64,000 bases of DNA. It comes from Panax quinquefolius. Lineage: Eukaryota > Streptophyta > Magnoliopsida > Apiales > Araliaceae. The notes below the pieces were generated by a model. It worked only from the letters and a program-made list of their open reading frames with translations. It was not told where the DNA came from and made no database searches. Location of the stretch: the NCBI GenBank assembly GCA_020205615.1, contig CM035167.1:134492568-134556567 (forward strand), in the 5' to 3' direction. Position numbers and translations under genes: made by a program. Below are positions 1 through 11,870 of this stretch, piece by piece (position 1 is the first letter of the stretch; the number at the start of each line of letters is the position of its first letter).

Positions 1-10
1 TAATATCTAC

Positions 11-1983
11 CTTCCATGATGATGTATATGCTCAATGGCAGCATACACATCATCCACAATTTCAACAGTGCAAGCCAGTGAGCTGTACTCGTGACAAAAT
101 GAATGTGCCTCTGGAATATTCAGAAAGGAACTCACCCTCCGACCACCATATATAGTAACACCTGCAGTAGATGATCATTATAATGCTGTTAACCAACTGA
201 TTTGTTTTGCTAAATAATGTTCTTTAAGGTTTCCAGGTTCTTGATTCTAGAGATCACAAGCCCAATGGCTGTTAATTAGGACCAGTTGCGATGCATGCAT
301 GACAGAAAGGATAACAAAGTATCGAGATAGATACTAATAAATGTCATATGAGGACAGACATGTTTAAGGTTGTTTAACACATGGGATAATCAGGGAAAGG
401 AAATCAAGAAATAAAATACCATAGCATTACAGGCTGCTGGATAATCCATTTTAGCATCTAAAACGATTTGCTTTGCCATATCCATATTAGCAGACTTATC
501 AACATAAATATGAATAATTCCATCTGGGAAGAAAAGACAAAAGCTTTACCACATCATCCAGCATCTGCACATATGCTTGATGCAACGCATTATTACAGAT
601 AGTTATTCAAGTTAAAATTTTATCTTTACCAGCGTGGCCTAGAACTGGTATTTTCGTTGAAGCCTTGATTTGAGAAACAAGTTTATTGCTGCCTCTTGGA
701 ATCACAAGATCAATCACATCATCCAGCTGGAGCAGAAATCAAAATGATAAGTACCAAATTACATGTCAAAACAGCTAAAATTTCAGTAAACAAAATGTTT
801 TAGTTTATAAGTCGGAATCCACATATCAACCCACCTTGAGCAAATCAGGAATCTCTTCTTTAGAAGTCACAAGTCCAATTAGCTTTTCACCCACACTTTG
901 TGGGATAGCTGAAGTAATAACCTGGAAATAAAGGGGAAATGTTGATATGATTTAGAACTGAGACTATGACACAGTTGAGATGGTAGAAAATAATTAAAAA
1001 TTAAAAGAAATTATGCTGTATCATAAAGAAGAAACAACGGAACAACTATATTTGTGCAAAAAATCAGACCTTGTGCAAGATCGTGTTTGATCGTTTGGCC
1101 TCCTTTCCTCTTTTCAAAAGGAGCCCATTCCCAGACCGAATTGCTAACAAAGCTATCTGTACAAATCACAGAAAAACGACGGGATTCTACAATCAATATA
1201 AAGAAGAAAAAAAAAACTACATAGACAATAAAGAGTTACGGGGTTAAGCCTGTTAGTTTACAGACCAATCTTATCCATAGAAAGAGGAAAGAGAGTTTAC
1301 AATTGCATTGTTTTAAGGCAGCTCACATAGAGCTTGTGTTCCTTTCTGAAGATTTAAGTTAGAATATCAACAGACTCGAACAATTAAACTTATATATTTG
1401 GATCTGAGTCAAAAAATAAAAGGTAGCATCAAGAACAAACTTATAGAGTATAACCCCACCTGAACTTCATTAAGAGAGTCTACCAAAAATGGAAAACAGA
1501 AAAACAATACAAAACAAACAACCTGTCCGTTAAGATCCTTACAACCCTGAAATTTGACTCAAACATTGTCAATTGACTCAATTCCAATGTCATCTTTCTA
1601 TTTCTGAGGGGGTGAGGGGGAATGCAGCATATAGAAGAGCTCAAATAATTATACCACAAGATCTAATACAGAAAGGTAAAAAGTAAAAAAATGCAAGCTC
1701 TGGTACCAAAATACCACAAGCATAACTTAAGCAGCATCCCTTTGAACTTTCTAACCATTAATACTAGTTCAAAGGCATGCAACTCCATATACCTGAACTA
1801 ATGCTTCAGGTCGAGACTCAAAAATAATCAGAAGAACACCCAAGGGAGATGATATCTTCTCTAAGATCAATCCATCTGCAAGCTGGAAGCACAGTGATCA
1901 TCAGAGACATCACATCTTGACGAACATAATGTCCTCATCATAAATATAAATAAAGTAGATGATCCCTTATCAGAAGAAAAAGG

Positions 1984-2043
<60 letters not shown>

Positions 2044-5000
2044 CTATATATATATATATATGAAATCCCAGAGCTAGACTTTTTACTTTGCTGTAGTTTG
2101 AGTTGCAAAAACAGAGATTTTCACATTTATCTACAAAATTTAATTAATACATTAGATACATTAAATATTTTTCAAGTTTAAAATGGTATTTAATCTGTAT
2201 TGTGTCCATATCCTTAATAGTCCACACCAAAAGTCTGAAGAAGAATCCTTTGAAGTCATTGCCCTTACCTTTGTTCTCTTTATAACAAGACCAATTGGCT
2301 CCTCCATGTTTGCAAGCACACAAATAGCTTTTGCAAGACTTGAAATCTGTTTATCATCATAGACAGGAACTTTGAGAAATAAAGAGGGCACTGTCAACTG
2401 ATAACATTTTATGAAAGGACGGACACATTTTAGGATTGAAAATATAAATGGACAAGCATCAGAGAAGTGAAAGAAAAAGAGTATGAAATATTTACTAAAC
2501 ACAACCAAACTCCTTTAGTTTGGTAGTCTTGCCTTCTCAGACTTCAAAGCCAAGCGGGATATTAATGTTTTTTCATATCCAGCCTGTTGTGCAACAGCTA
2601 CATCAACTTCATTTTCAGCTAAGATAAGTCTTTCATTTGCTTGAAGAGCATTAGCTATGTCCAGCAAAATCCTACTTCTTTCTTGTGAAGAAATGGCCTG
2701 TAAGAGAAATCACACAGCAATTGATCACCAACATCATGCCACTAAATTAAGCAAAAAATGTGTATACACATGAAACAGAAGCTGTACAGGCAAAAAAACG
2801 ACTCCAGTTGTGGAAGAAATATAAAAGATGATCAATGTACAATGAGATTGGTCCCTGAAGCCATCTGGAACTCTCTCTTGCAGCAATAGCCATCTCACGT
2901 ACACCAACATTTTCAACTGGGACCCATTTATGAGCATCTCGATGGAAAAGAGTACCTATATGCTCTCCTTGAAGTACTTTGATGACATTGCCACCAGCAA
3001 AGCCGCTTCCATTTGGAAAAAAAAAACAGAAAAAAATACTTCAAAATCAAGGGGGAAGGGGGAGTAAAAAAACACCAGAAAAACCAGTATGCTACGGTAC
3101 GGTATATAGGTAGCATGCACATCGCCTTCTGACACAGAATTAGTTGAACTTTACAGTCTTCTACACATCTGTCCTTGCCTTAAGCTTAAGAAACTTTGAA
3201 GAGTTGTCTACTGGAATAGGATGTCACTGTTTCAGTTAGTTGCTTCCTGAAATCTGAGTCCCTAAAATCATTATCAGTCACAAGAAGTTGTGCTGATGTC
3301 ACATCCAGCTGCCAACCAAAAGACTGAGTTTTAATCCAACATGAAATATGAAAATTAAGAATCTATCTTCTTTAGCTACAAAAGGGGAAATACTGTAGAA
3401 TATCAAAAGGCAAGAATCCTAGAAGTACAAAATAATCATATTCACCTGACTGAACAATGTATCATAGATAGCCATGAGACCATTTTGTCCAACGCCTGCA
3501 CAAGCCTTCCCATCAAGCTCACATTGTGGTTTTTCGAGGTCAGCAAAAATTCAAAAAATATGAACAGAAATTGTTCAATTCAAACATTCATTAGAGAAAA
3601 ACAGAAGAACTGTTACAAGATTTCCTTACAATCCTTATTTCTATAAGGTGCTAAACTTTGGTTGAAAAAGGTTCAGAAAGGGGCACATTAAACAACAGTC
3701 GGCACACTTTTTTCTGTTAGTCACCAATTTGCGAATCACAACAGATCTGAAAAGAATGAATCTGCTTAGAACAGAAGAACTACCGCAACTAGTACTAGTC
3801 GGAAACAAAGCCTTCAGAAACTAACTACATGCATTTGAGAAGAGTAACAAGCACTACTGGGAGGCCAATAGAAAAAATTTAAAGAAGAGCTTTTTCAATA
3901 TAGATCTCAAAAAAAAGGGGAAAATATATTATAGGGGAAGAGTCCTCAGTCATCTTTCTCCATGTATATGAAAGTAAATGTCGAAGGAAGAAAGAGAACC
4001 TGCTGTTGACTAATTTCCTGTATCTAAGACGTTGGCGACCAACACCAACAGCACCTGACGTCACCAAAATAACCTCATATCCTTGATAATTTAATTCTTG
4101 AATCTGCATTTCATTTAAAGGTCAACATTGTAAATTCCAGGCGAGCCAAATATACTATCAATAAGTATTAATATAACATATTTTCTTCTTAAGAATGATG
4201 TGCCCTAGTAGTTTACCTGCTCACAAAGTGCTCCTAATCTTCCAACTGCCAATCTTCCATCACCTCGGGTGACAACGGCCGTCCCAACCTGTGATGATCA
4301 ATACCAGCATCAGCAAATATGAAAGAAGAAGTTCATAAATTTAAGAATAACTTCTGATTTTTCCTAAATATATGAGATTTAACACCTATCCCACAATGAA
4401 AATCAAAAACTAGAAAGTTCCAATACTTGGTAGTACTACATCTTTCAATATTAAAAAAATATCTTGAAGTAAACTCTTATCAAAGTGCTCTAGCCACCAT
4501 TGCTAAGAAACACTTAGGTCTGACAGGGGGCTGCACTTGTAAGATGAAACTATGAAGCTGTCTATTCCAGCTTACTGAATAACCATCTGATGCTATTGTA
4601 TAAGCATGATTAGATGCTTAGTAACAACTGTAGACTTGCATGTACCAAATTCAGATAAAAAATCCTACAGCTATGAATACTGTTTGGTAAACAAGTTTAC
4701 TTTTCACTATAAGAATTAATACAGGTGCCCCATGAGTGATAGCAACATAGAGGAGCAAATACCACAAAAACTAATACCGTCACAGTTATTATAGCAGTAA
4801 TATTATCCTATAGTGACTTGCTATATTTGAGGGCTTCAGTATGGTTTTTTAAATCTAGTTTAATTATTTTGTAAGGTTGAGATCAGATCAGTTTTGATTA
4901 GATTAGATTAGACTACTGATCCTCCAAGTGGATACTGAACCAGATGACAAAAATAATACAGCTCAAATAGAATAGAAAATCTCATTCAACGAATCATTCC

Positions 5001-6331
5001 TGAATCCGTGCCAAATGCAAGTCATATTGACTAGTGACGATTGACAAATTAGGTCAACTAGGTTACATCTATCATATCACCTAGAGAATAATAAAAAGAA
5101 TCAAAGAAACTCGGAAGGGATTTTCCTTAATAAGAAAAAGAATCAAACAAGCCCAAAAAGAGATTTTTCCTTCCAACTCAACTTCATTAACACATGCTAC
5201 AATTATTTTCCATTATAGCAATATCCAATATGTAATTTGCAGGCAACCTAGGTGCTACAACACTTTATGAGCAAACCAGCATCGGTCCTTATCCTTTTTC
5301 CTTTCCTTTTTTCTTTTTGATAAGCTTGTATGCCCTTACCTTTTTCCAATTTTTGATTGAATGTCTCACATTTTTACCAAAATCCTTCCGAATTTTTAAA
5401 TAGAAAATTAAAATTACGATTCTTATAGAAACAAGAACTATAACCCCTACTCTATCCAACGAAGCACTTGTCACCACATATCACTATCAAATGATTGGAA
5501 TCATACTTATCAAAAAAATGTGTGGAATACCAAATTATGCACCCAAAAAAGGGGCATATTTAGAATCTAGATAACTACAATAGCATAACACAAAAAATAA
5601 AAATTATGTACTCCCACAAGGCTTTATCAAGTTCTGTGAAGGTTAATTGAGAAACAATCCGGGTCAAATCCCGAGTCCAGAACAAATCTCGGGTACAGGC
5701 TCACCCAAAAGGTCACCTCCGGACTGCATATGAAACAATCCGGGTCGAGTCCATAACAAATCTTTGGTCAAATCCAAATCCAAACCGAATCAAATCCATC
5801 CCAATAAAGCCTTAAATCACTGGCCCAATAATATCTTCTTGGGTCATCTTAGCCCACCACAAGCTCACCCAAAAGGTCATGATTAAAAGGTATTATTGTT
5901 AGTAATTTAATTGTATAAGAGACAAATGTTTCCCATATCTGAGTGTTACAAATTAAATCAATTCAATTAGAAATTCACAAGAAACATATGAACTTCATAT
6001 TAAGAATTTGCATATAAAATGTGCAGCAATTAAACACTCCACTAATAATTTCCTCAAATCTGAGTGCGAAATAATTAGTAACTTCTTAATTATATGAATA
6101 TACACTAAGGAACCAATTAGTCCTTATTTGTTAATTATAGCCATTTACCATAAATCACACTAACACTGAGAGATAGGGACATAGGGTTCATGAATAAACT
6201 TAAACACAAATTTTAAACTTACAAAAAAAAACAATGCAGAAATGAAGTGGGAAGAATGGTAATGTGGTACCTTAATAACCAGACGCTTAACATGTTTGAG
6301 AAAAAGCTCGAGTTGAATCCACTCCATCCAT
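11..6331 (-). pseudogene. P5CS: Delta-1-pyrroline-5-carboxylate synthase (P5CS) copy, broken, 3' end outside window
   Basis: P5CS is the two-domain proline-synthesis enzyme (N-terminal glutamate 5-kinase, C-terminal glutamyl-phosphate reductase). Exons I can read on the minus strand: 6271-6331, 4217-4288 ([20 protein letters not shown]), 4000-4103 ([20 protein letters not shown]), about 3446-3544, about 3221-3308 ([20 protein letters not shown]), 2855-3007, 2533-2697, 2269-2346, 1793-1882, 1070-1156, 835-921, 630-726, 420-523 (DYPAACNAM, with the reductase catalytic Cys) and 11-161. Lesions: exon 1 has one extra T in a T run, putting a stop soon after the ATG at 6331; the acceptor before the exon at 3544 lacks AG; the exons for about 115 kinase-domain residues expected between 3221 and 3007 are absent, with only about 210 bp there; the donor at 2855 reads CAG-GG; the exon expected after NAM (normally ETLLVHKDL...) is absent between 161 and 420; and LLKGGKEA reads LLKRGKEA. 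Identity is certain; non-function is likely because two separate exon losses cannot be base-calling errors. Exon 2533-2697 may use a GC donor. Confidence 0.85.
1986..2061. repeat. Compound (TA)n-(TG)n-(TA)n microsatellite
   Basis: Roughly 15 TA units, 14 TG units and 8 TA units in succession inside an intron of the P5CS copy. Alternating purine-pyrimidine sequence; prone to length change. Confidence 0.95.
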
Positions 6332-7549
6332 TTTCAGCGATTAAAGATGGAAAATAAAGGTCTGAATAAATATGTCCGCACAGCAGTAGGTTTCCACCGA
6401 TTTCTCATTAATCTAATCTATGTACTCTACATATTCAATACATTTATATACTTCTATATGTATATAACGACGATAAAAATTATTTTCATATGAATATCAA
6501 AAAGTCACGTCAGCTTTCTATCTATACTCAAATTGGAGACCTTCTTTTATTTTTATTCCCTTTCAAAATTAAAAATACATTATCTACTATAAAATAACAT
6601 TGAGTTGTTATTACTTATATACTTTTTAAATCATAAAAAAGTATCCTATTATTTCAAAAAAATATTGATATATATTGCGACTTTATCTCCCAATTTTTAT
6701 TAGAATTATTTGGATAATTATAATTAGTATTATATTTATAATGTATTTAATATAATTGATCAATTTTATAATTACTCATCACATGCATGATAATCGTAAT
6801 TTAGCATAAATCTTTCACAATATATAACATTACTAAAAAAATCATGATATAAAGTAATATAATATTTTTGAATTAATTATAATAATTTAATTATCGTACT
6901 AAATTATTAAAATAATAAATTATATTTATAATGTATTTGATATAGTTGAAAATTTATTTAATTTTATTTAAAATTGTTATTTTAAAATTCATATCAATAT
7001 TTAAAATCTAAAAAGAAATCAATTAAGAAACATATAATTCAAATGAGACTCTTAATTTTAGGAATAAATTTTAGATAATAAATTGTATTTTCATGTGAAA
7101 ATCGCAAACAAATATAACTAGGAGTTTCTAATTTACAGTCATGTTTTCATTTTAAAATGGATTTTCATTACCAAAGCAAATATTTAGTAACTACATAGTT
7201 CAGCTTTGCATATTTACAAAGTCAAGTTCAAATAAAAGGAAAGGAAAAAAGAAACTCTCCAAAATACAACTACTTGAAAATAATAAAGATGCTTTTTCGG
7301 AGACATTGCCATTCTAAAGACAGACCAACCCACCATAACCAGCTTCACTAAAATCACCAACTTAAAATGACTCGCTCCTTAGCGTCCCCTTACTGCAACC
7401 AAACCTACTGAGCACTCCCATGCTGAAAACAGAACATTCATCTACCAAAGATGATGCTTAATCTGGGCGAGTACCTAGTCGAACTTCTCTTTTACAAAAC
7501 CAGAAGAAATTGGCCTGGTGAGTACAAAGATCCTACTAGGCCAAGAAGC
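6332..7549. other. AT-rich intergenic region between the P5CS copy and the Yip1-family gene
   Basis: It contains the former P5CS 5' flank and the 3' flank of the Yip1-family gene. The part 6540-7150 is extremely AT-rich with many homopolymer runs. I see no open coding stretch, tRNA or recognisable transposon ends here. Confidence 0.6.
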
Positions 7550-10500
7550 TTAGGGAAAGAACCACATCTTGATGAAGAATGCCAATCCATACTGCAAAAC
7601 GCATGCAGCAACCAGCACCACTGTCAGATCATTCGTCTGTATATATGACCGGAGATTTAAAGTGACAAAGCTAGCTGATGCAGCACCAGCGATCACAATG
7701 ATGGTCCACCGTAGAAACTCGACTGGGATAACCAATAGAAACTGCATTTATTCCAAGGACATATTAGTGTTTCACTGATTACAACTTACCCTGAAGGAAA
7801 TCTAAATCTAGCTTAATATCTGGAAAGTAAATATTAAACAGGTAAATACGAAGGCTCCATAGTGCTGATTCGAATTGTTTTTAGGATTATACGCCAGCGG
7901 TCCCAATCACAAAGAAACAGAGAAAAGAATGATTTTTAGCATGGCAGTGATAATGTTAGCATGACAGAGAAATCCCAAGATCTACATGGTAGGTGGAATT
8001 GGAGGTGGCCCTAAAATAATAGATCTCTTACTTGCACAGCGTACAGATGTAACTTGAGTAATTTACTGCTCAAAGTGATTCTATTTTCTTTGGTTCAGAG
8101 TTCAGGAAATTGTAATTTTGTACACATGCAAGCACTATATCTGTGGTGGCTCTGAGAGGGAGGGGAATGGAAAGAAAAATATTAGATTAATTCCTTAGTA
8201 TCCAATTAACTTTATCAGGCTCATTTTGATTAGAGGTGGGCTCTAATAACATGAATGTAACTTCACCAGATGCAAAACAGCACATACAGTGTAGACTATA
8301 TGTCATATTGAACCTGACCTACTTGCAGTGTTTGAAGCAAGTTTCAACCAAATAGGACATTATAGATTTCAAATATGTATTTGTTTTTTTCTGTTCCTCT
8401 GCCCTGCCCTGCGGTGTTGGGTTGCGGTTTTTTAGAATTCATTAGTTTTATGCAACACATAAAAAATGTAAACCAACTAAAAAGTACTACTAATCAAAGG
8501 ATTTATTGTTTTTAAAGGTTAAATTGATCGCATAAATTTTAAATATGAAAAAATCTCAAATTGACTTTAAAAAATTTATATTTTGAAACAGAGGGGTTAT
8601 ATAATTCACTAATCAAATAGAAATACCAAGCCACAACATGGATTATTACTTACAGAGCTGAGGATAAATATGAAAAGTGAATATCCCCACATGCACCAAA
8701 AGCGTATAAGGCTGACGTTTGAACCCAGATACTGGAGCAAGAAGTAAAATACTAGTGGCACAACAAGTGAATAACCATACACTGAGCCTGCTGCCATATT
8801 AACGTAGCTGACATCAAAGCTCCACAAACTCTTGCTGTCACTTCTTTTGTGCATCAGATATGTGGCACAATTTCCAAGAGAAGCAATCACAAATACCAAC
8901 GTGGTGGAGATCCAAACAAGCCCATAACTGAAATGTGAAAAATGTAGTACCTCAACCCAAAAAGACTTGTTAGGACTTACTAAAATTATGACAACTATTG
9001 ATGGGACACACGCGATGTACGTGGCCTGTAAAACATAGAATTATTTAAAGTTATGTAGGTGGCAAGATATTTTACATTTCGATTGTTAAAAATCAATATC
9101 CAGACTGTTCATTCACAACGTTAAAAATTCGTATCCTTCCCCAATCAAAATTGAATCCCCTCCACCCCACACCCACTGTAGAAAAATATATGAATATAAA
9201 CAAAAATGAAATTCCACTCTTTCCCTTTTGTTTAGCATGAATATTAAGGGAAATTAAACTGCCTTATTTAGTTTTATAGTTCTAAACAGGTATATCAATG
9301 CAAAATGCAGAACTCACAGATCAGGATTTGCGTCAATCTTGCTGAAAAAATCTCCACTTGGAAACAAAGAACTAGTCATTCTGTTCAAGACAATATCTGT
9401 ATCTACATTAAAATACTGTGTATACGATGAGATGCTAAATACTCCCTTCCAGCTGTTTGTGGATTGCTGTCCATCTCCTTCTGCATATATAACCCTTACT
9501 CAGGTTAGAAGGTACTAAACCACTTTCAAACAGATCAAAATTAACTTGATAGGGCTATTTGTTTGTGTATGTATGTGAGTGTGTGATTGTGGTCAGGAGG
9601 GGGGTGAAGTCATTGAATAATCACAAACATGTATGCAATCACCCTCGTGTTTTAATAGTTATGGCAAATATTGGACTTGCTATATAAGTTATTTTCCTAA
9701 ATCAAAAAAATAAATATTAGCACTTACCACTGACCTGTCAGACCCCATTATACCCAAACAAATCCTGATTCGATTTCATTCTGCTTAATTTTTGACACAT
9801 CAAAGTTCCAATGGAGGTATCAAATTCTTTTTTAAGTAAAATGATCATCAAAGGAGGGGGGATGAGGAAGTAGAAGAAAACAATGAATATTAATCACTTG
9901 GAATCAAATTGGCCTTAAAGCAGAAATAATAGACTTGAAGAGAGTTCCATTGGTTTTTGAGGACAAAGCATAGCTTGTCAACCCCCCCCCCCCCCCCCTC
10001 ACACACAAATAAAAAAAAATAACCTCGTTTGCAAAATAGTAGGCATATTTCATTCCAACTCTTTGTTATTCTGACTTGTTTTGACTTTTGATAATAATGA
10101 CTGCTATTGAAATTAAATCCAAAGTTTCAAAGTATTGCGACCATGGGAAGATATTAAGGAAGTTAATTTGGAGAAGCAAAGTCAAGATATGCTTTACCGC
10201 CTGTACCTAATGAAAATAGGCGAGTTTATGATCATAGTGTAAGAACTATAAAATTATTAAACCAACGAAGGCAGGACTATGAGTGAACCGCATACTGCAT
10301 ACATTTTTTTTTGTGTATGGGGGGAGGGGTGCTCGAGAAGATAATTACAAAACGAACTTGACATTTCATCAATGCCGCAAGAGTTGCAAAAAAACAAATT
10401 TTATCCTCAAATAGCCCGTAATGTAGAAATGTGGACTGCATTTAACAATTCTAAGAATGCACTCGTAAAATGTAGTCAGAAATAATCAAATAACAATAGT

Positions 10501-11822
10501 TACAATTTCCTAAAAATAATAGCATTAAATGAATAACTAAAACCAAAGCTAATTATAGACATTTTTTGAAAAAATAATTCAGATAATTGATTTGCATATC
10601 ATGGCAACCAGTCTTTCAAAGATCATGGCGTAATGTCTATTCTGTGGAGGTAGGGACGCGGTACATTGAAGGCCATTTACGATCATTTATGGTTCTATCT
10701 CCAAGTCATGAGGAAGTTGAATCGGAGAGATGTGTCCCTCACAAGAAGTTTAGGTTTGTTATTATTATGAAGCCCGAGTTACGAAGGCAGGGTGGTGTTT
10801 TCCTTGGAAAAGCATTTGGAGTGTGGCAGTGTCAAAGAAGGTGGCCTTTTTATCTTGGAGGATTGCTTTGGAACTATTTTGGCCTAGAAATCCTTATGGC
10901 AAAGGGATAAGCATTTGGTTAATCAGAGTTATAAGTGCAAGAATGATAGAGACTCAGCGTGCCATTTGCTTATGCATTGTGAGATCATTAGAGATCTGTG
11001 GCAAATAAACTAGGTATCTTTTATGCTTTTTGGTGGTATGCCTTTGGGTGATGCTAAGATCAGTTTGAGCATTGTTGGAGTCCTAGAGGGGAGCAAGGCT
11101 TCCAAAGAGTAGTAGGGACTCAGAATATGGTGCTTCATTACTTTTGGTTAGTCTTATGGAGAGAGAAACTTTAGATAGTTTGAACAAATGGAGCATTCAA
11201 TTGTTATATTAAATCAGTTTCCCTGAGCCTCCTCTTTGTTTTGGCTTAATGTCTTATCCGGGCTAGACAGATTCTTTTGTCAATCTTGTAGAGGAGTTTG
11301 GCTTATTAGCTTGATATGGTCTTTTGTTGACCGGGTTGAATGCCCTACTTCTACAGTTTGTTTGGCTATTGTATATCTTTTTGTGTATTCCACATGTACC
11401 AGGATGATATCTCAAATTGATACCTTTTTATATACATGATTAATTTATTTACTAATTATATATATGTATGTATGTAAACAATCGCAATCTATGTTATATA
11501 AATGTCATTGGGTAGAAAACAAGTTATTATAGAATTTGGATTTTCTTTTTCTTTTTTATGCCTTAAAAATCCTATATGAAGTGCATCTCTTTACACTTTA
11601 TATATTATGGGCAAAACTTCCTTGGTATTAGACTGATAGATTCTCCACTAAGACTGGGCAAAAAACGGATAAAATTGAATTACCGAACACAATCGAAATT
11701 TTTTAACCAAATTATTTCGTTTTTTTTTTTTTCTAATTTCGATTATATCCGATTTATTGCTCAGTATTCGGTTTTGGGTTCAATTTTAAAAAATAGGTTA
11801 TTCGGGTATCCCAATTACCGAA

Positions 11823-11870
<48 letters not shown>

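Noticed and set aside
6540..7150. Matrix-attachment region or origin in the very AT-rich stretch
   Set aside because: AT-richness alone is the only evidence; no specific motif arrangement supports it.
8609..8899. 96-residue frame taken as a separate small membrane protein
   Set aside because: It is exon 5 of the Yip1-family gene read into flanking intron.
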